DNA of 16,487 nt from Pleurotus djamor (taxonomy: Eukaryota; Basidiomycota; Agaricomycetes; Agaricales; Pleurotaceae), in contig JAPEVF010000969.1 of NCBI GenBank assembly GCA_029747585.1, forward strand, positions 1-16,487, given 5' to 3'. The position numbers and the translations under genes are program-made. Positions 8,370 through 16,487 of this stretch are shown here, in pieces. The notes below the pieces were generated by a model. That model did not search any database. It was not told the DNA's origin and was given only the letters and a program-made list of their open reading frames with translations. The first letter of the stretch is position 1. Every line of letters begins with the position of its first letter.

Positions 8370-8370
8370 N
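8370..8370. other. Ambiguous base beside a homopolymer
   Basis: Single N before GGGGG. It lies five bases from an in-frame TGA of the minus-strand locus, so that stop may be an artefact of a miscounted run. The other Ns (1044, 1868, 14180, 14194) have the same context. Confidence 0.6.
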
Positions 8371-9033
8371 GGGGGCGGCAGTGAGGTGCAACGATGGAAG
8401 AAAGAGATGGTGCGGCAGAGCACCTGGACGGCGGCGAGTAAGGGAGCAGGGCGACGAAGCGAATGCCAGACGCCATGGTGGCATAGTGGAGGGACATGGA
8501 GGGGGGGTAAGGACAAGGCGATTGGCGGAACAGAGGCTTATATATTTTTTCGTTTGCTTGCTGCTGTTTAGACAAAGATATATCTGTTATTTGTTGGTGA
8601 GCAATATATCAAGATTCACAGATTTGACTCTTACATACCTGCGCAGCGTAGTCCCCTTGCGAATCCTGATTCAACTAGAATAAAGCATAGTCCATCAGCC
8701 GAGAAATTCTGGTGTTCGTTGTCACGTAAACAAGACCCGATCGTTCCTAGAGGTAATCAACAAGTCAGCGTGTGAGTGTTAACAAGCTCAAGAAGACAAT
8801 GAGGTGGTAACGTTACCTGTCGCTGCTGAGATTTCATATTTGGATTTGGGGGTACGTGAGCATGGACACAGCGATCGGGGGTGTTTAAGTCTCGCCCTCT
8901 GACACTGTACCCCACAACCGAGGTGCACCCTTGTTGTTGGTGCGATTACAGCGTGCGTACTCTCAGAAGAACAAACGGGGTTGTTCGTGGAGCACCTGTC
9001 GAGCAAAAGTGCGTCGAGTTCATGTTGGTCCAT

Positions 9034-9561
9034 GAATGACTTGTGATCCGAGGCATTGCGGGATTTGTGTAAGAATTACAAACAAATGGCTAGTCAAAGT
9101 GGTGAGGAACATTCTCAAGTTCTGGATTACCAGGAGGACTTACAATTATATTTGCTCAGCTGGCACGCATTTGTGGCTGAGATGATCGCGGTCAGAGACC
9201 AAGTCCAATAGACGCCCACCTTCCTTCCTCCCTCCCTTTCCTCTTCCCTCATCGTCTTGAGTCCATGCTCCCTTGTACTCTCCGCCTATTTGTCTTGGTT
9301 TGCTCGTGGTACCCTTGACATACGTTAGGGTCGCTGGTTCCCCCCGCCCAGGCTCCCTTTGCGCATCTATACTTTCAAAATTCAAATGTGCTCTCCGACT
9401 CTCCTCCTGCTTGACCTCATGCCGCCGCAGCCTCACGTTCCCCACGGCCTTTACCTCGCAGCTATCTGCATCTCCTTCTATATCGCTCGCTGTAAATCCC
9501 CCGGCAAACTACCTATCATAATGCATCTCATTTAGGTAGCTCCTCGCCACCATCTGATTCG
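9034..9561. other. Intergenic, possible extra minus-strand intron
   Basis: No gene that I can defend. A minus-strand intron-like segment lies at 9090-9143 (GTAAGT..CTAG, 54 nt), which could place an untranslated or further exon upstream of ATG 9033. Competing small ORFs at 9146-9445 (-) and 9273-9521 (+) overlap on opposite strands and carry no recognisable domain. The stretch around 9220-9250 is strongly pyrimidine-rich on the + strand. Confidence 0.35.
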
Positions 9562-9844
9562 ATGGACGCCTTACTGGTTCTTAACAAACAGAACGAATCT
9601 CTATATCCCCGTAAGCACCGCTCACTACGACTTGGGACTTTTGTGGCCCCGATTTTCTTGATGATCGGAGCGGTCCAAACCATCCGATTACTTTCTCTGT
9701 TTCTCTCATTTTTATTCATTATCAACGCGTCTTTCGGATTCGGCGCTGTCTGGGTGATTACCAGCTGCTGCGCACCATGTCATCTTCCCTTCTTGTACTG
9801 ATATACAGGGTTTCCTTCCCGGCGACGGCGGACCCTATACGTGA
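9562..9844 (+). CDS. Small hypothetical membrane protein, two exons
   Basis: ATG 9562 opens a frame MDALLVLNKQNESLYPRKHR with a strongly hydrophobic stretch after it (residues about 26-60, segments GTFVAPIFLMIGAV and LLSLFLSFLFIINASFGFGA). That could form one or two membrane helices after a short basic N-terminus. A candidate intron 9754-9808 (GTGATT..ACAG) in phase 0 would join GAVW to GFLPGDGGPYT and end at TGA 9842-9844, about 75 residues. Without splicing the frame ends at 9801 (79 residues). I do not recognise a family. Hydrophobic frames arise easily on T-rich strands, so this could be chance. Confidence 0.3.
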
Positions 9845-10367
9845 ATTTCTGGGCATCTTCGACAACGACGACTCGGCGCTTTACCTTCAGCTTGACGAAA
9901 TCGCCTCTGGGACGTCGAGTCGTCGGACACCATCGACAACGTCAAGGTCAGCTCGTTCGCCGGGGAACAGGATAGAGGAGGTATCTTTCTCCATCACATG
10001 AGCCTCATCTTCGTCAGCGGAATGGATCCACGGCGGCCGTACTTTCGCCTCTGTGGTGGTACGCAAACCTTTGTTCAGACTTCGTAGCGACGAGCATCAC
10101 CTCGGATTCTGGAAGATTAGCTTCAGGCATGTGGTTTTTGTCTCCTCCCTCCGTAGAATAGTTCTATTTCCTCGCCTCACGCTTCATGTCCGAGATACTG
10201 ATCTCAACTACCCTCTTTTCTAGGGTGTTTCCTTTTTCTCGTTGTCTCCATACCCTCAAACGAGGAAGGTGATGCCGTTACCATCCCTTGAGCTTATGTT
10301 CACCGCCGACTGCGGTACCTTACTTCTTTTCTCGTGTCACGTAGTCTTATTCCTCATAACTGTATAG
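9777..10367 (+). pseudogene. Nearly open frame, possible degenerate gene or exons
   Basis: One + strand frame has only three stops in 197 codons (9999-10001, 10221-10223, 10365-10367), where random sequence would give about nine. Parts look protein-like (REFLGIFDNDDSALYLQLDE; later RLRSDEHHLGFWKISFRH). TAG 10221 is itself a good acceptor (CCCTCTTTTCTAG), so introns may remove some stops, but I found no convincing set of donors. Family not recognised. Confidence 0.25.
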
Positions 10368-10808
10368 ATGTATTGTCTCCTCGTCGTACCCTGAACTTCA
10401 TAAGCGGGACCCGTATGTGCATCAGCTAGTCCTATAGAACATGTCTGTGCCTAGAGTAGTTAGACTCATTGTTGTGAACACGATAGCGACTGAGTCGATA
10501 TTTTCAGATGGCCGACGCGAGATAATGAACATCATAATTTTTGCGGTCTTTGTCACTTGGTGTGGAGATTGAACAGAAGCTTGAACGCGAAGGCGTGGAA
10601 CAGGAGCATTGGTTTGAGTAGTCAGAAAGTCCGGAACAAGTGTATGCCAAGACGTGAAGAAGCATTCGGTTTCAAGTCTTGAAGATCAATGACTGCGCAA
10701 AATCCCTTGATTCTCTCCATGCACGGACGTACTGGTACTAAGCTTCTACGACTTACTCTACGACGTCGACTCTAGTAGAAAATAAGCCTTGAGAATAATT
10801 GATATGCC
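10368..10808. other. No gene seen
   Basis: Neither strand shows an open frame with protein-like composition, and no repeat of note is visible. Confidence 0.4.
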
Positions 10809-11057
10809 TCAGAAACTCTCGCCGAAAGACGCGTTTTGCATTGAGTCTCCTGCGAGACCCCTGAGTAGTTCTGACTTGGCCGTGTCGCCTTGATTGGCAT
10901 CGAATGATTTGAATTCGTCGAAATGAGCGTGATACAAGCCTTGTATCTCTCGTACAAGCAGATTCAAGTGGAAGAACCGCGAACGTGAGCTTACTGGGGT
11001 ACACGCGACTAGCATCATGTCCTGGAGGGTCCAGGGAGGAACGACGGAATACTTCAA
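10809..11057 (-). CDS. Hypothetical gene fragment
   Basis: A minus-strand frame of 82 codons with protein-like composition: WTLQDMMLVACTPVSSRSRF, then HLNLLVREIQGLYHAHFDEF and SELLRGLAGDSMQNASFGES. The first codon is TTG; the first ATG in frame follows WTLQD. A stop lies shortly upstream, so earlier exons would be needed for a full gene. A GTAAGC inside the frame could be a donor. The family is not recognised. It may be the 3' exon of a gene or a relic. Confidence 0.3.
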   Translation of the reverse strand: MKYSVVPPWTLQDMMLVACTPVSSRSRFFHLNLLVREIQGLYHAHFDEFKSFDANQGDTAKSELLRGLAGDSMQNASFGESF

Positions 11058-12371
11058 ACTGCTGAAACGGCCGTTACTACTTCAAGGAGCTCTTCGTGAC
11101 GAATTCATTGACGTCTCATTCTCTATACGCAGGACTGTGTATACTACTTGCTACTTGCGTAGCTGCACACAGTCCACGGACTCATCAAAACAATCCACCG
11201 ATGACTGACGAGCGCAAGTTACAACTACCACCAAGACGAACGATCTCAAATGTTGGCTCCGACCACTATTCATACCTTGTGTATTAGATGTATATCGTGT
11301 GCCTCAACATTCAGCACCTCCAAATCTAATTGAGTTTCTCGAAGTAGACCTTCACTAGAGTACATTCGCTCATTCGGCTTCACGCAACAAGTGGGGTTCA
11401 TTGGTCTCATATCTATCTATCCTAGGACACAACAAGTCAACATATCAATATCTAATTTAATTACTTCGAGCCACTAAGCCCGTAGGGAGTTCTGTCTATC
11501 CAACGACATATCTGCGACCAAACGAACGGAGCGTGTGCGTCGGAGGAAACGACGAGGGGGAGGCCGAGAACGACAACGACATGAGTCCCATCTTCCATGG
11601 AATGTTCACAACCATCTTTGGCGTCGGCGGAGTCATCGCGCACGACGTACATGGTGACTGAATGAACATACCCTATTCAGTCAAATTGAGGGTGGATTAG
11701 CAAGGCATCACCGCCCTTTGCGTACCAAGCAAGCTTCTCCGACTCCGACTGTGGAATGTTAAACGATCGAGTAGAGTATTTCTAATTGCGATCGCGCGCA
11801 GCGCTAAGACAACCACATAGAAGGGTGGTGGTGGATCACTTCGGCGTGATGCGAAGATAACGCGAAGAAAGAGAAAAGAAGCAGGGGGACTTACTTACTT
11901 GACTGACTTTTTGCTTTGGGGTGGTAATGATGATTGATAATTTGATTGTTTCACCGTAACAAGGGCGTGGATAGAGGGGACAGCAAGTTAGACTTGGCTT
12001 CGTGAGTCCATTCATCATCATGGAAGCCTAGGAGGAATCGATCAATGTTCAAGGAAGAATGGGGGTGATTCGCAGTGACTCACTCGCGTAGGCATATTCC
12101 AACGGCGAAGCTTGAGAGGACATATTAGGATTATACTATCATGTTATTGCACGACATTATCGGCAAAGCTAGAATCAGTGGAAACGCCGTTCCAGGTACG
12201 CGACGGCCTGTGTGTAAATGATCATCGTCAATCCATAAAGAGACGAGAGGGGTACCCATATGGAAATCAACATTGAATAACTCACAACTCAGTATGTAAG
12301 TATGCCTTTTTTTTGCGCGATCGGTTTTTGGAGAAGTTCTGCTGCGCGAGGTTATTCATGATGAGGGTGCG
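11058..12371. other. Long gene-poor stretch
   Basis: I see only short unconvincing frames, for example 11461-11652 on the - strand (63 codons; DGTHVVVVLGLPLVVSSDAH segment) and 11836-12021 (-). A CTTACTTACTT run lies near 11890. No domains, repeats or RNA genes were recognised. Confidence 0.4.
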
Positions 12372-12604
12372 TTGCTATGTAGGATCATTGTGGGTTTAAC
12401 AGCAAGGGTCGATGAGAGTATGAGCGCGGGCGTTGACTCTGAGCATGCTGGACATCGCGTACGAAAGAGGGTAGAGTATGTACCCCTCGGAGGTCGGAGG
12501 TCGGAGGCCTGGGTCCTAGAACGAACTTGTGTGAAGTTAAACGTTGAGGGAGTTTCGATGGAGTTGGAACGCGTGGGTAGGGAGAGAAGAAAGGTATAAA
12601 GAGT

Positions 12605-13303
12605 CTGTTGGTTGGGTCAGTTGGGAATCAGCAGTTTTCGTCTGCATCCTCCTCCTCCTACCCTCCCCCAGTCGTTCCACATCGTTCGCAACGCCCTCCT
12701 CACACATCTTCGCCTATCTTGCTCGTCGTTCGGCGTTGGCTTCGTCTTGGTTATCGTTCGCTGCCGCCGCCGCCGCCGCCGTCGTCGTCACCGCCGACAT
12801 GCGCTCCGAATCGACCTTGCGATCAAGCTAGACATCAACATCAACATTCATATTCAAAGGTTAGTGAGTCATCGTCTCCGATAACCCGCTCATTGACTCA
12901 CCCGTCCTTCTTCCTAGGTAGGTCCTCGTAAGGCACGTCCTCACTCGCATTCCGCATCTGCTTTGTCATTTGGCAAGTAGGTAAACAACATCCACTCGTT
13001 ACGATCATAGAAAAATGATGTACTTATTGATTTGTCCCGCAGATATTTTCTTCGTCACGGCGTGCATTTGATTTTGCACCGACGCTTGCCGCCGTGTTGG
13101 TTGAACGCGTTGACGGCTGCATCACCATCATCACCATGGTGGTCGTCGCCCTCACGGACGGTGTGTACTTGGCCACGGAAGCATAATGCGTACGAATTTG
13201 ACGATGTGAGTATGATTCTGTGTGTGATTGGTTTGACGGTTGACTTACCACTTGTATTTCCGACGCTTAGCCTGTCATTCAAGACCTGAGGTGTGAGGTG
13301 TGA
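12605..13303 (+). other. Candidate spliced transcription unit without an ATG
   Basis: Introns with plausible borders: 12860-12918 (GTTAGT..CTAG), 12975-13042 (GTAGGT..GCAG) and 13206-13270 (GTGAGT..TTAG). Reading the exons 12605-12859, 12919-12974, 13043-13205 and 13271-13303 in one frame gives an open product across all three junctions, ending KHNAYEFDD / PVIQDLRCEV and TGA 13301-13303. The frame is proline/serine-rich at first and has no ATG: upstream it reaches a TAG. It could be an untranslated leader, a non-coding RNA, or a gene whose first exon I missed. In another frame exon 13043-13205 reads AFDFAPTLAAVLVERVDGCI, equally protein-like, so the choice of frame is uncertain. Confidence 0.3.
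12763..12789 (+). repeat. (GCC)6(GTC)3 trinucleotide repeat
   Basis: Six GCC units followed by three GTC units. Depending on the frame it would code poly-Ala/Val, poly-Pro/Ser or poly-Arg, so it says nothing about the frame. Confidence 0.85.
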
Positions 13304-13526
13304 GGGGCGACGTCGTCGAAAGCAGCCGCCTTGGTTGTTTGATACACGGTCAAGACTGTGTGGTTCCCTAGTTTATGGATGGTATTATTGAATGGTTTCA
13401 ATGTCAAGTTAATGTATTGACCATTGGCCTACCTCGATCGCGTCTGTACTTATTATTATTATTGTTGGCCTTCCGTACCACGAACGATTAGTTTGAAGGA
13501 GACTTGGAGGTTATTAGCATGGCCGA
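13304..13526. other. Downstream spacer
   Basis: T/A-richer sequence with TATTATTATTATTG near 13450. It could be 3' untranslated sequence of the unit before it; no gene seen. Confidence 0.3.
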
Positions 13527-13690
13527 CTACTGAAATCGAAACTTGACGTAGTAGTAGGTATTGATACGACGCAAAAAATGTACTTGGCCTAGAAAAAATG
13601 AATACAACGATGATCCGTGAACTCGTTTTTGGTTGAGGGATTGGACGCACGACCCACATAAGTAAGTATCAAGTTGAAGAGGTAACTTGG

Positions 13691-14078
13691 AGGTGGCGGT
13701 CAACTTGTAGATTCTAGGCGCCAATGATTTGTCCTCGCCAACACCATCTTCATGGCGATTTCCTTCATTCCCTTCCGCTTCCCTACTCTCTTCCCTACTC
13801 TCTTCCTCTCGTCTCTCCATACTCTTGCCTCCACCTAGTCCCTCAGTCGTCTCACGTTCCCTCGAGCTGGAGCGTAAAGAGGATGGGATGTCTCCCAATC
13901 TCCGCCCCTCAGTATCAGCCTCAGCCTCATCCCCTCCACCTCGTCCCTCCTCCCTCTCTATTCCCTTTGATATCTCCTGCTCCTTGCTGCTCCCCTCCCC
14001 CCGATCTCCCTCGGATGCCTGTGACCAAGACACAAAGTCGCGTGGAATCGCACCGTAATCTTCAAGAATCCAATTCAT
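13691..14078 (-). CDS. Acidic low-complexity reading frame, hypothetical
   Basis: From ATG 14078 the minus strand reads MNWILEDYGAIPRDFVSWSQ and then a long Glu/Arg/Gly/Ser-rich stretch (ISKGIEREEGRGGGDEAEAD; a tandem REES), staying open to 13527. Composition changes to neutral near 13690, so an exon may end about there; the end given is approximate. The coding strand is almost pure purine for about 220 bp, and such tracts lack stops by composition alone. The opening 20 residues look more protein-like than the rest. No domain recognised. Confidence 0.3.
13779..13802 (+). repeat. Tandem 12-bp repeat in a polypyrimidine tract
   Basis: Two copies of TTCCCTACTCTC at 13779-13790 and 13791-13802, followed by a partial third. 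On the minus strand it codes a REES repeat. It sits in a pyrimidine-rich tract (about 13760-13990) that could adopt unusual DNA structure. Confidence 0.8.
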
Positions 14079-14216
14079 TCCAAAATCATCAGATACAACT
14101 TGGCAAGTCACTAAGAAATGGGGATTAAAAATATGTGGATTCGGTGGGTCCTATCATTTTGAGTGGTTTGAGTATTTTTNGGTGCGTTTTTTTNCTTCTT
14201 CCTGTGCAGTTACGCG

Positions 14217-14603
14217 TCATCCGCTGATAATAGCTCGCGATTGTAGCTCTGTGTGGTACGTAGGGCGTGTGATAGGCGGGGTGAATGGTTGGGTAACAGG
14301 GTGAGTTGGTTTCGGTCCATTCCATCTTTCAGGCACGCGCTGACCCGACTTCACAGACAACCAAGTAGGCGATTCGGAGCCTACCATATGCAACGTACGA
14401 AGGGAGCGGCATGACATCCATACACGGAGGGCTGTGGTGACTGGGAGGGCGGAGGATGGATTGGTGGACGCGTGAGTATACCCTTGTATACGGGGGGTAG
14501 CCGATCGTTCGCCGTGGAAGCGTAGGGAAGGCATATGGGAAGGGACAGGCGCGTGGAGAGAGGAGGGAAGAGAAGAGAGAGATGAATTGTTGGGATCATG
14601 CAT
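14217..14603 (-). CDS. Hypothetical ORF, 128 codons
   Basis: ATG 14603 (MHDPNNSSLSSLPSSLHAPV) to a stop at 14217. Ser/Pro/Thr-rich throughout, with no hydrophobic segment and no domain I recognise. The composition fits a disordered protein or chance. It lies downstream of another small minus-strand ORF (14640-14930), but I found no convincing intron joining them. Confidence 0.2.
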   Translation of the reverse strand: MHDPNNSSLSSLPSSLHAPVPSHMPSLRFHGERSATPRIQGYTHASTNPSSALPVTTALRVWMSCRSLRTLHMVGSESPTWLSVKSGQRVPERWNGPKPTHPVTQPFTPPITRPTYHTELQSRAIISG

Positions 14604-14639
14604 GTACTAGGGTGGAACGAGAGGTGCTAACGACCAGAA

Positions 14640-14930
14640 TCAGGATGATGGGTGCTCGAGGACGATGTATGCCATCGGTGGTGGGCCACTGAACACACGA
14701 AGGGGAGGAGAGATGCGATGGGTTGAGTTGCGAGACGAATGTATGCAGAGAGATGTTCGAAGCTCCCAGATCGTTGGCTCAACATTGGTGCCCATTGACG
14801 CAGGCGGCCCATGACGTAGCTCTCTCTTCCATGCGGCCACCCATTTTGGCGTCGATTCTCCGTTCAACGCCCTCGTGAACCCAACCTTGCTACATCCTAC
14901 TACCTCCAAACTAATGAAACTCGTGGTCAT
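14640..14930 (-). CDS. Hypothetical ORF, 96 codons
   Basis: ATG 14930 (MTTSFISLEVVGCSKVGFTR) through a mixed-composition stretch (WVAAWKRELRHGPPASMGTN) to a stop at 14640. Less biased than its neighbours and therefore somewhat more protein-like, but no family is recognised and no intron is evident. Confidence 0.25.
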   Translation of the reverse strand: MTTSFISLEVVGCSKVGFTRALNGESTPKWVAAWKRELRHGPPASMGTNVEPTIWELRTSLCIHSSRNSTHRISPPLRVFSGPPPMAYIVLEHPSS

Positions 14931-16487
14931 CCTATTCCACCCGCGAGGCAGCGAGCACGGCGCGATTCACAGAGTCTCGCTTCAGGGAGATGATCGATCC
15001 CTCTCCTCGACTCGGAATCCATCGACTTGGACTCCGGATCCATGACCTGTATATCGACTGTCTTCTCATTATGACCATCTTTTTACCAACAACGTCAATT
15101 CCGTATCGATCCCCGGCCTTTTCTTACGCTTCGCCGCAAAAAATAGCCCTTTGCCTCTTTACCCGCGCAGACACTTGCCAACGAGGCTCCTTCCCAACCA
15201 CGACACCGACGTACGTCTTTGCCCACTGCCAGCCAAGCTACTAGTGTATTGGAGATTCCAGAAGTGTCCTATCGGAAGTGACACTCTTTTTCGATAGGAG
15301 TTGTCATGACTTGGGTCGTAACCAGCGAGATTCGCCAATATTTAGCGTACCGAGCGTTAATTCGACTACCGAAGGCCCTGTTAATATTGGAGCAAACGTT
15401 CGCAAAGCTTGTCAACGCTGTATGGGGCCAGTGTCGGACGTCGTAGTCAGGGGTACCGCGATGCTGTTTCTAAAATTCTAATTTCTCGCTCGCTTCGCCG
15501 CGGCTCCTCCAGGACCCCGGTTAATGGCAATTGGGGGGTTTCAACATGTAGGTTCGATGTTGGGTTTGGATGTATGTTTGAACAAAATGTGGCTGAATAT
15601 ATTTGTTTGATATTCGGACGATGCCCAGAGGGTGTTTCAATTCGCCGATCAGGCATTGGGTGCCGTAAAGTAAGTTTTTCGTAAGTCGGGTTTTTTGAAG
15701 TCTATGCACCAACTCGGAAGCTGACGTTGAGACCTCCATCTAGGGCTACACCGCTCCTGCGGGCTCCTCGAATCTGGGGGACAGTCAGCGATGACTACAT
15801 ATCCAGCACCCTAACTCCTTAATAGGGACCTCCTATCGTAATGGTGCTTTTTCCGGAATCCTGCATCCTGTTACGACCTCCATCCGTTACATCCTCCCCT
15901 GATAGATTGGCCGGATGGTCTGTGGACTCATTCATGCCACTCCAATCGCAATCTTCAATCTCGTTTCACGGTCCGAGGTCTACCAGCGCACCTTCGTTTC
16001 ATTTGAATTGCAATACATTGAAATGCATCCAATGCGCGAATTTTCGCAATAGTGCGGCGGCAACATAGCCGAATATACCACAGTCAGTGGCGCCGATTAC
16101 TGAGGCCTGAGGACTGAACATCTTTTCGACTCTGGCGAAATGTGAACGTCGCTGGGAACGATTATATTGTGATGTCGTTGGAAGTCGGATATTGGCCCTA
16201 AGCCTACTTGATTGCTCCTCGAGTGCCGTTGCCGTTTGCTGATCTCAAAGGCTTGTACTGGCGTAGGTGACCTATCATATATCACTGTTCGCTCATGAGT
16301 TGTTGAAGGGTCCATGGTAGCTTGCGATAAGATAACTCTAGAAATCAGTTTGGAATAATAACCCAAACTATCCTAGCGCTACATAACCAACCTTATAGTG
16401 AATCTCATTACCACTGCCTCCATCGTGCTTTGAGTTGACTTCCGCTGAAAGCTGTCACCACATAAGATTCCAGATGGTGAAACCGGG
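14931..16487. other. Right part, no gene recognised
   Basis: Open frames here (for example 14990-15244, 15409-15684 and 15841-16068 on +, 16097-16366 on -) overlap shadows on the other strand and have no recognisable domain. A near-tandem pair GACTCGGAATCCAT / GACTCCGGATCCAT lies at about 15009-15044. No RNA gene or mobile element seen. Confidence 0.4.

Larger units (their letters stand above)
5724..9033 (-). pseudogene. Decayed multi-intron gene with tandem LDRATN-motif exons, unknown family
   Basis: Minus-strand introns with good donors and acceptors: 8747-8816, 8584-8638, 8215-8272, 8033-8111, 7778-7835, 7424-7480, 7236-7297 (or to 7320), 7044-7099, 6702-6763, 6572-6629, 6309-6366 and 5724-5783. 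Most donors are GTAAGT and most lengths 55-62 nt. From ATG 9033 (MDQHELDALLLDRCSTNNP), one frame runs through exons 9033-8817, 8746-8639, 8583-8273, 8214-8112, 8032-7836 and 7777-7481 with all splice phases joining. It is broken by TGA at 8363-8365 (next to N 8370) and TGA at 7905-7907; a stop follows in 7423-7321. Exons from 8032 on carry repeats coding LDRATN(H/Q)L. In 7777-7527 a different frame is open across two copies (FRLDRATNQLSCPQPDNFCF ... LLDRATRAAS). The neighbours 7043-6764 and 6571-6367 share LLDRATNHL..SES....SLVN.PP.SQE then a stop, with the second copy shifted to another frame. No known domain is recognised. A live gene with splicing I have mis-modelled remains possible. Confidence 0.4.

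Noticed and set aside
9980..10017. Intron removing the TGA at 9999
   Set aside because: GTATCT at 9981 to an AG at 10017 would be 37 nt, shorter than every other intron inferred here, and it would shift the frame.
12544..12831. ORF with a poly-alanine run (eight Ala)
   Set aside because: The run is the GCC microsatellite read in one frame; the other two frames are also open over it. The first codon is not ATG and the frame ends soon after.
1..16487. tRNA genes
   Set aside because: I looked for B-box-like GGTTCGA-N-TCC on both strands. Partial matches such as 15551-15557 have no matching acceptor or anticodon arms.

Overview
The window looks like nuclear DNA of a filamentous fungus, most likely an agaricomycete basidiomycete. 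Protein-coding genes are broken by many short introns (47-69 nt in the best models) with GTAAGT/GTATGT-like donors and CTAAC/CTGAC-like branch sites. One gene belongs to a protein family I associate with basidiomycetes (RGG / ubiquitin-like / Cys-His / SAM-like), and another resembles the fungal STB6-like N-terminal domain. There are no bacterial operons, no rRNA or tRNA that I can recognise, and no CRISPR array. Five single Ns (1044, 1868, 8370, 14180, 14194) sit beside mononucleotide runs, so reading frames near them are unreliable.

Region 1 (about 432-4151) is the most interesting. A 31-nt imperfect inverted repeat (27 of 31 matching) lies at 432-462 and 4121-4151, and similarity stops at a TA dinucleotide on both sides. 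This is what a Tc1/mariner-type insertion looks like. Inside are two convergent genes. On the + strand (894-2800) is the RGG / ubiquitin-like / Cys-His / SAM-like protein. On the - strand (3950 down to 2807) is a DD34E transposase. Their stop codons are 6 bp apart (transposase stop in its longer frame). I read this as one two-gene DNA transposon of about 3.7 kb in which a gene family usually left as 'hypothetical protein' is a passenger or partner of the transposase. The transposase is broken by a one-base shift in a run of eight G.

Region 2 (4152-5690) holds an intergenic/promoter segment and a two-exon gene (4686-5347) for a short STB6-like protein. Just downstream are three predicted stem-loops (5446-5481, 5629-5670, 5669-5690).

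Region 3 (about 5724-9033) is a minus-strand locus with about a dozen recognisable short introns. Its exons are tandem repeats carrying a recurring LDRATN(H/Q)L-coding motif, usually two copies per exon. Several introns are also similar to each other. The motif varies mainly at third codon positions, so it was once selected as protein, but most units are now frame-shifted. It looks like a decaying tandem-exon gene of unknown family.

Region 4 (about 9150-16487) is poor in recognisable genes. It has a small membrane-protein candidate (9562-9844), a long nearly open frame (9777-10367), a coding-looking fragment on the - strand (10809-11057), a phase-consistent spliced unit (about 12605-13303) lacking an ATG, a purine-rich acidic reading frame on the - strand (13.7-14.1 kb), two small unassigned minus-strand ORFs (14.2-14.9 kb), and otherwise sequence in which I see no gene.
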